Assembly (NCBI GenBank): GCA_017979445.1
Contig: CM030717.1
Location: 11,117,639 to 11,181,638 of the forward strand
DNA: 64,000 nucleotides
Direction: 5' to 3'
Source of the DNA: Akebia trifoliata
Lineage: Eukaryota > Streptophyta > Magnoliopsida > Ranunculales > Lardizabalaceae
In this document: positions 60,944 to 64,000 of the stretch, piece by piece
Layout: each line of letters starts with the position of its first letter
How positions within the stretch are numbered: the first letter of the stretch is position 1
The notes under the pieces: model-generated
Seen by the model: the letters and a program-made list of their open reading frames with translations, nothing else
Told to the model about the DNA's origin: nothing
Databases searched by the model: none
Position numbers and translations under genes: made by a program

Positions 60944-61794
60944 GGAAAAGCCTCGGCCCCTCCACAGGAGCCGAGCCCAACTGAGGAGTTGGTTCGGAAG
61001 AAAGCCTTGGTCCCACCACGGGGACCAAGCCCAACTGGGGAGTTGGTCTAAGGAAAAGCCTCGGCCCCTCCACAAGAGCCGAGCCCAATTGAGGAGTTGG
61101 TTCGGAGGAAAGCCTTGGTCCCACCACGGGGACCAAGCCCAACTGGGGAGTTGGACCAAGGAAAAGCCTCGGCCCCTCCACAGGAGCCGAGCCCAACTGA
61201 GGAGTTGGTTCGGAGGAAAGCCTTGGTCCCACCACGGGGACCAAGCCCAACTGGGGAGTTGGTCTAAGGAAAAGCCTCGGCCCCTCCATAGGAGCCGAGC
61301 CCAACTGAGGAGTTGGTTCGGAGGAAAGCCTTGGTCCCACCACGGGGACCAAGCCCAACTGGGGAGTTGGTCTAAGGAAAAGCCTCGGCCCCTCCATAGG
61401 AGCCGAGCCCAACTGAGGAGTTGGTTCGGAGGAAAGCCTTGGTCCCACCACGGGGACCAAGCCCAACTGGGGAGTTGGTCTAAGGAAAAGCCTCGGCCCC
61501 TCCATAGGAGCCGAGCCCAACTGAGGAGTTGGTTCGGAGGAAAGCCTTGGTCCCACCACGGGGACCAAGCCCAACTGGGGAGTTGGTCTAAGGAAAAGCC
61601 TCGGCCCCTCCACAGGAGCCGAGCCCAACTGAGGAGTTGGTTCGGAAGAAAGCCTTGGTCCCACCACGGGGACCAAGCCCAACTGGGGAGTTGGTCTAAG
61701 GAAAAGCCTCGGCCCCTCCATAGGAGCCGAGCCCAACTGAGGAGTTGGTTTGAAGGAAAAGCTTTAGCTCCTATACGGAAGCCAAGATAAACTA
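60931..61794. repeat. 108-bp tandem array made of two 54-bp hairpin half-units
   Basis: Units start at 60,931, 61,039, 61,147, 61,255, 61,363, 61,471, 61,579 and 61,687; the last half-unit is diverged. Each 108-bp unit is two related 54-bp halves, one containing 'gcctcggcccctcc' and the other 'ccttggtcccaccacgg'. Both begin 'ggagttgg' and end 'cccaactg', so each half can fold: agttgg against ccaact outside, ctcggc against gccgag or cttggtccc against gggaccaag inside. Units differ by only a few bases. Because 108 is a multiple of three, three frames (one plus, two minus) stay open for about 275-311 codons; these are by-products of the repeat. Confidence 0.97.
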
Positions 61795-62058
61795 TGGAGT
61801 CTAGTTCGGAATCGGAGCTTCGGTTCTTTGCTAGCATCAAATCTATGGAAAAATCTTATGATCGAACCTAAGAACTTGAGGATACTAAGTTATTTCGTTT
61901 GTCTTCTTTTTAAGCAGTATGCTTTAACATAAAAGAAAAAAGAAAGAAGGAAGAGAAAGCAAAAAGGGAAGCACAAGAGTCAACGAAAAGTATATATATA
62001 TATATATGTTGGAATTACACCCGCATTTACAAGACTGTGCCAACAAAAACAAGAAAAA
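61795..62058. other. Unique spacer after the array
   Basis: Non-coding. Purine-rich near 61,930-61,980, then a (TA)n run near 61,991-62,006. It would contain the 3' end of the antisense transcript that reads leftwards from 63,876. Confidence 0.4.
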
Positions 62059-63876
62059 CTAGGTATCTACTTCGGGCGCGACTTCGGCTTCATCGGGGGC
62101 ATGACTCTCGGTAGGAGCAGTCGAATGATCGACGGGAAACTCGGGGACCGCGGCCGCTGTCACCTCTGGGATCACCTCCGGCTTTTTTGCTGCCGCCTCG
62201 GTTCTCCTCAGCTTGGCCTTCAATTTGTTGTAGGCCGCTTCCCAGGCCTCCTCCGAGGAGTCAAGCTGGGCCTGGAGAGAGTTGAGCTGGTCTTGAAGAG
62301 CTCTCTCTTGCTCCGCCTCTTTCGCTTTGACTAGTTCCTCAAGTGAGGAAATCTTCCCCTCTGCCAGAGCCAGGCGGTCCTTATTTTGCTCCAACTCGGA
62401 TAGTGCGCTATCCAAGCTTTGTTGGAGCTTCTGGGAGCTGGCCGCAGCCATGTCCCTCTCAGCCTGGAGCTGAGCTATGCGGCCCTCCGCCGCCTTGAGG
62501 TCTTGCGCGGAGTTGTCGCTAGCCTCGACAAGTTTGGCCATGGCATGTTGGGCCTAAAAAAAAAAAAAAAAAAAAAAAAAACGTTAGAAGTGTACGAACG
62601 CAGAAAAATGATATCGAGGTAGAGTAAGAGGCTTACCATAGCCAAAGCTCGGAACGCCTCGTTGCAGAATTTTGCTGAGTCACCAACAAAACTGCGGCGT
62701 ACTTTTTCAACGTCCCGCGGAAGCACGGACGCATCGAAAATAGCCCTAGCTACAGCCGGGTCGGATAAGGCCGAGTCCCTATCCGACACCGGCCTCCCCC
62801 TGACTAATGGGCGTACCACCCAGGGGGTAGGAAGAGGCTGATTCTCCCTTCGGGCAGATCCAGCCGAGGACGTGTGCGATGGCTCGGCTGGATGTCCTGC
62901 TTCGTCAGCGGCGGGAGGCGGAGGTAGTTGCAGAACCGGCGCTGGTGCTGGGGACCTAGAAGGATGAGGCCCCCTCCTCAGCCTCTTAAGAAGAGGCCGG
63001 TGATCTTCTTCTTCTTCTTCTTCTTCAAAAGCAAAGCCACCCACCCTCGGGGCCTCGGTAGGTAGGGTGGGCGCGACTTCCGTAGCCTCGTCCTCGGAAT
63101 CGGATCCCAGGACTGGTGGAGGACGCTTGGACTGGAGTGCCATGGATGAAGGGCGAAGTGCTGGTGGCAGAAGCTCGGTAACGTGAATGAAAAGGTCGGG
63201 GTTCGATAACAAGTGCGTTATCACCACCGATTCCTCAGAGAACTTGTCCTTGCTAGGACCTGCGAACATGACGGAGAAAAGTTAACCTCAGGAGCCTAGC
63301 AAATACAGACTATAACGAAAACTGGATAATAAGAACAGAGTAGGACTCACCATGAGGGTTGAAGGAATGGTGCGTCAAGGGAGGGAGCTCGTCCCCGGGA
63401 GCACTCTCCCACTGCCCGGACAGCTGAATAGGGAATAAGAACCATTCCTTATCCGAGTCGGGAAGCTCGATCAAGGACGGCTTCCCTCTCCTCTTGGAAA
63501 GATAGAAGAAACCCGATCTACTCGGGCACTTTTTAAGGGCAAACTGAGCCCTAATGTCCGCTAGGCCGAGTTGCAGGCCTTCTTCCAGCCTCTCATTCAT
63601 TAGCTCGAAAGCATGAATGAGACGGAAGAAGTTCCCGCTCATCTGGCCCGGAGCCCTCCTGAAGAAGTTCAGGACCTCTCGAGTTAGCCTGCTAAGGGGA
63701 ACTCGGAGGCCTGCCTTCAGCTGCCCCCAGTATACCACCGAGGTACCTGGGGGGCATTCACGCTGGACAAAGGTCTCGTCCACATAGGACAGACGCACGG
63801 CCCTAGGGACACCGAAAGTATCCCGGACGGTGTCCAGTGGAGGGCGAACAGGGGAATAGGTTTTCCCCTTGGCCAT
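62059..63876 (-). CDS. Antisense spliced gene of the Tat-type element
   Basis: Three exons on the minus strand: 63,876-63,351, 63,259-62,637 and 62,553-62,059, all with GT donors (gtgagt, gtaagc) and AG acceptors. Together they give 547 codons without a stop. Exon 1 resembles the 'putative gypsy type transposon' domain found in antisense genes of plant gypsy elements (VPLSRLTREVLNFF, GNFFRLIHAFELMNERL). Exon 2 is Pro/Ser/Glu-rich with an acidic run (EEEEEEEDHRPLLKRLRR). Exon 3 is a long heptad-type coiled coil (LQQSLDSALSELEQNKDRLA). A run of A on the plus strand gives the exon 3 acceptor its polypyrimidine tract. The biochemical role of these proteins is not established. Unlike gag, it is complete. 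Confidence 0.85.
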
Positions 63877-64000
63877 TTAGAAGAGAGAAGGTGAGGGGGA
63901 AGGGGCAGAGGAGAGAGGATGGGCCTTGACCGGATTACCTCTACAAGAAAAGTTGGTAACTCCTGGTCTCTGAACAGCGATCGGCAGAATGGCACGGCGA
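63877..64000 (-). other. Upstream of the antisense gene
   Basis: Should contain the leader or promoter of the antisense gene. A minus-strand frame entering from the window edge overlaps the gene in another frame and is not called. The 3' LTR is expected further right. Confidence 0.4.

Larger units (their letters stand above)
59629..64000 (+). mobile_element. Rearranged Tat-type gypsy element, right end outside the window
   Basis: Order: 5' LTR, primer site, gag (60,149-60,943), a 108-bp tandem array (60,931-61,794), about 260 bp of unique DNA, then an antisense spliced gene (62,059-63,876). Protease, RT, RNase H and integrase are absent in the visible part. In related plant elements the antisense gene lies between pol and the 3' LTR, so the order implies that pol was lost between gag and this gene and that the array sits at the junction. 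The visible part is non-autonomous. Confidence 0.8.

Noticed and set aside
60931..61794. Possible CRISPR-like array
   Set aside because: The repeats are contiguous, with no unique spacers and no cas genes; the setting is a plant retrotransposon.
60858..61840. Long open frames of 275-311 codons on both strands over the 108-bp array
   Set aside because: They arise because the unit length is divisible by three and lacks stops in three frames. The peptides are pure repeats and no splice or start context supports them.
62101..62622. Plus-strand frames of 77 and 67 codons over the antisense gene
   Set aside because: They are the complement of the coiled-coil exon and have no independent support.

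Overview
This window is plant nuclear DNA, most likely from a flowering plant. The evidence is spliced genes with GT-AG introns, plant-specific protein families (NRT1/PTR transporter, subtilase, terpene synthase, membrane-anchored ubiquitin-fold protein) and a dense load of plant transposons: Ty1/copia, Ty3/gypsy of the Tat type, a TRIM, CACTA, and Mutator-like and Harbinger-like MITEs. Nothing bacterial, organellar or viral was recognised. I could not fix the species.

The host backbone is a small tandem cluster of NRT1/PTR-family (NPF5-like) transporter genes on the + strand. Copy 1 (8,737-12,367) lacks exons 1-2 and carries a 4-bp frameshifting deletion. Copy 2 (38,367-45,188) can be spliced into one open frame of 558 codons over four exons and is the only apparently intact host gene. 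Copy 3 is a lone first exon at 49,867-49,978 with a copia element in the intron that follows. The 3' flanks of copies 1 and 2 (about 12.4-15.5 kb and 45.2-49.7 kb) are homologous, so insertions present in only one can be ordered relative to the duplication.

Region by region. 0-8 kb: low-complexity repeats, then a decayed minus-strand copia element whose reverse transcriptase is split by a 1.8-kb solo LTR. 8.2-15.5 kb: NPF copy 1 with a TRIM, foldback MITEs and a mini-CACTA. 16.6-17.7 kb: Harbinger-like element. 19.6-31.2 kb: an 11.6-kb CACTA transposon with a perfect 3-bp target duplication; it carries decayed transposase genes and captured pieces of a subtilase, an importin-beta and a terpene synthase. 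31.7-34.8 kb: a three-deep nest (Mutator-like foldback element, gypsy-derived LTR element, then a small repeat in its LTR). 35.6-36.3 kb: a second foldback element with a perfect 9-bp target duplication. 38.4-45.2 kb: NPF copy 2. 46.2-47.0 kb: Harbinger-like MITE. 50.3-55.0 kb: a young complete copia element with near-identical LTRs and two disabling lesions. 57.3-59.2 kb: another CACTA end and an isolated MUB first exon. 59.6-64 kb: the left part of a Tat-type gypsy element. Its gag runs into an array of 108-bp hairpin-rich tandem repeats, pol is absent, and a three-exon antisense gene of 547 codons is still open.

The most notable observations are the gene-capturing CACTA, the rearranged Tat element with hairpin array and intact antisense gene, and the NPF cluster, where foldback MITEs sit at an apparent recombination boundary and just after the stop codons. 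All similarity statements rest on reading the sequence by eye; no alignment or database search was run.
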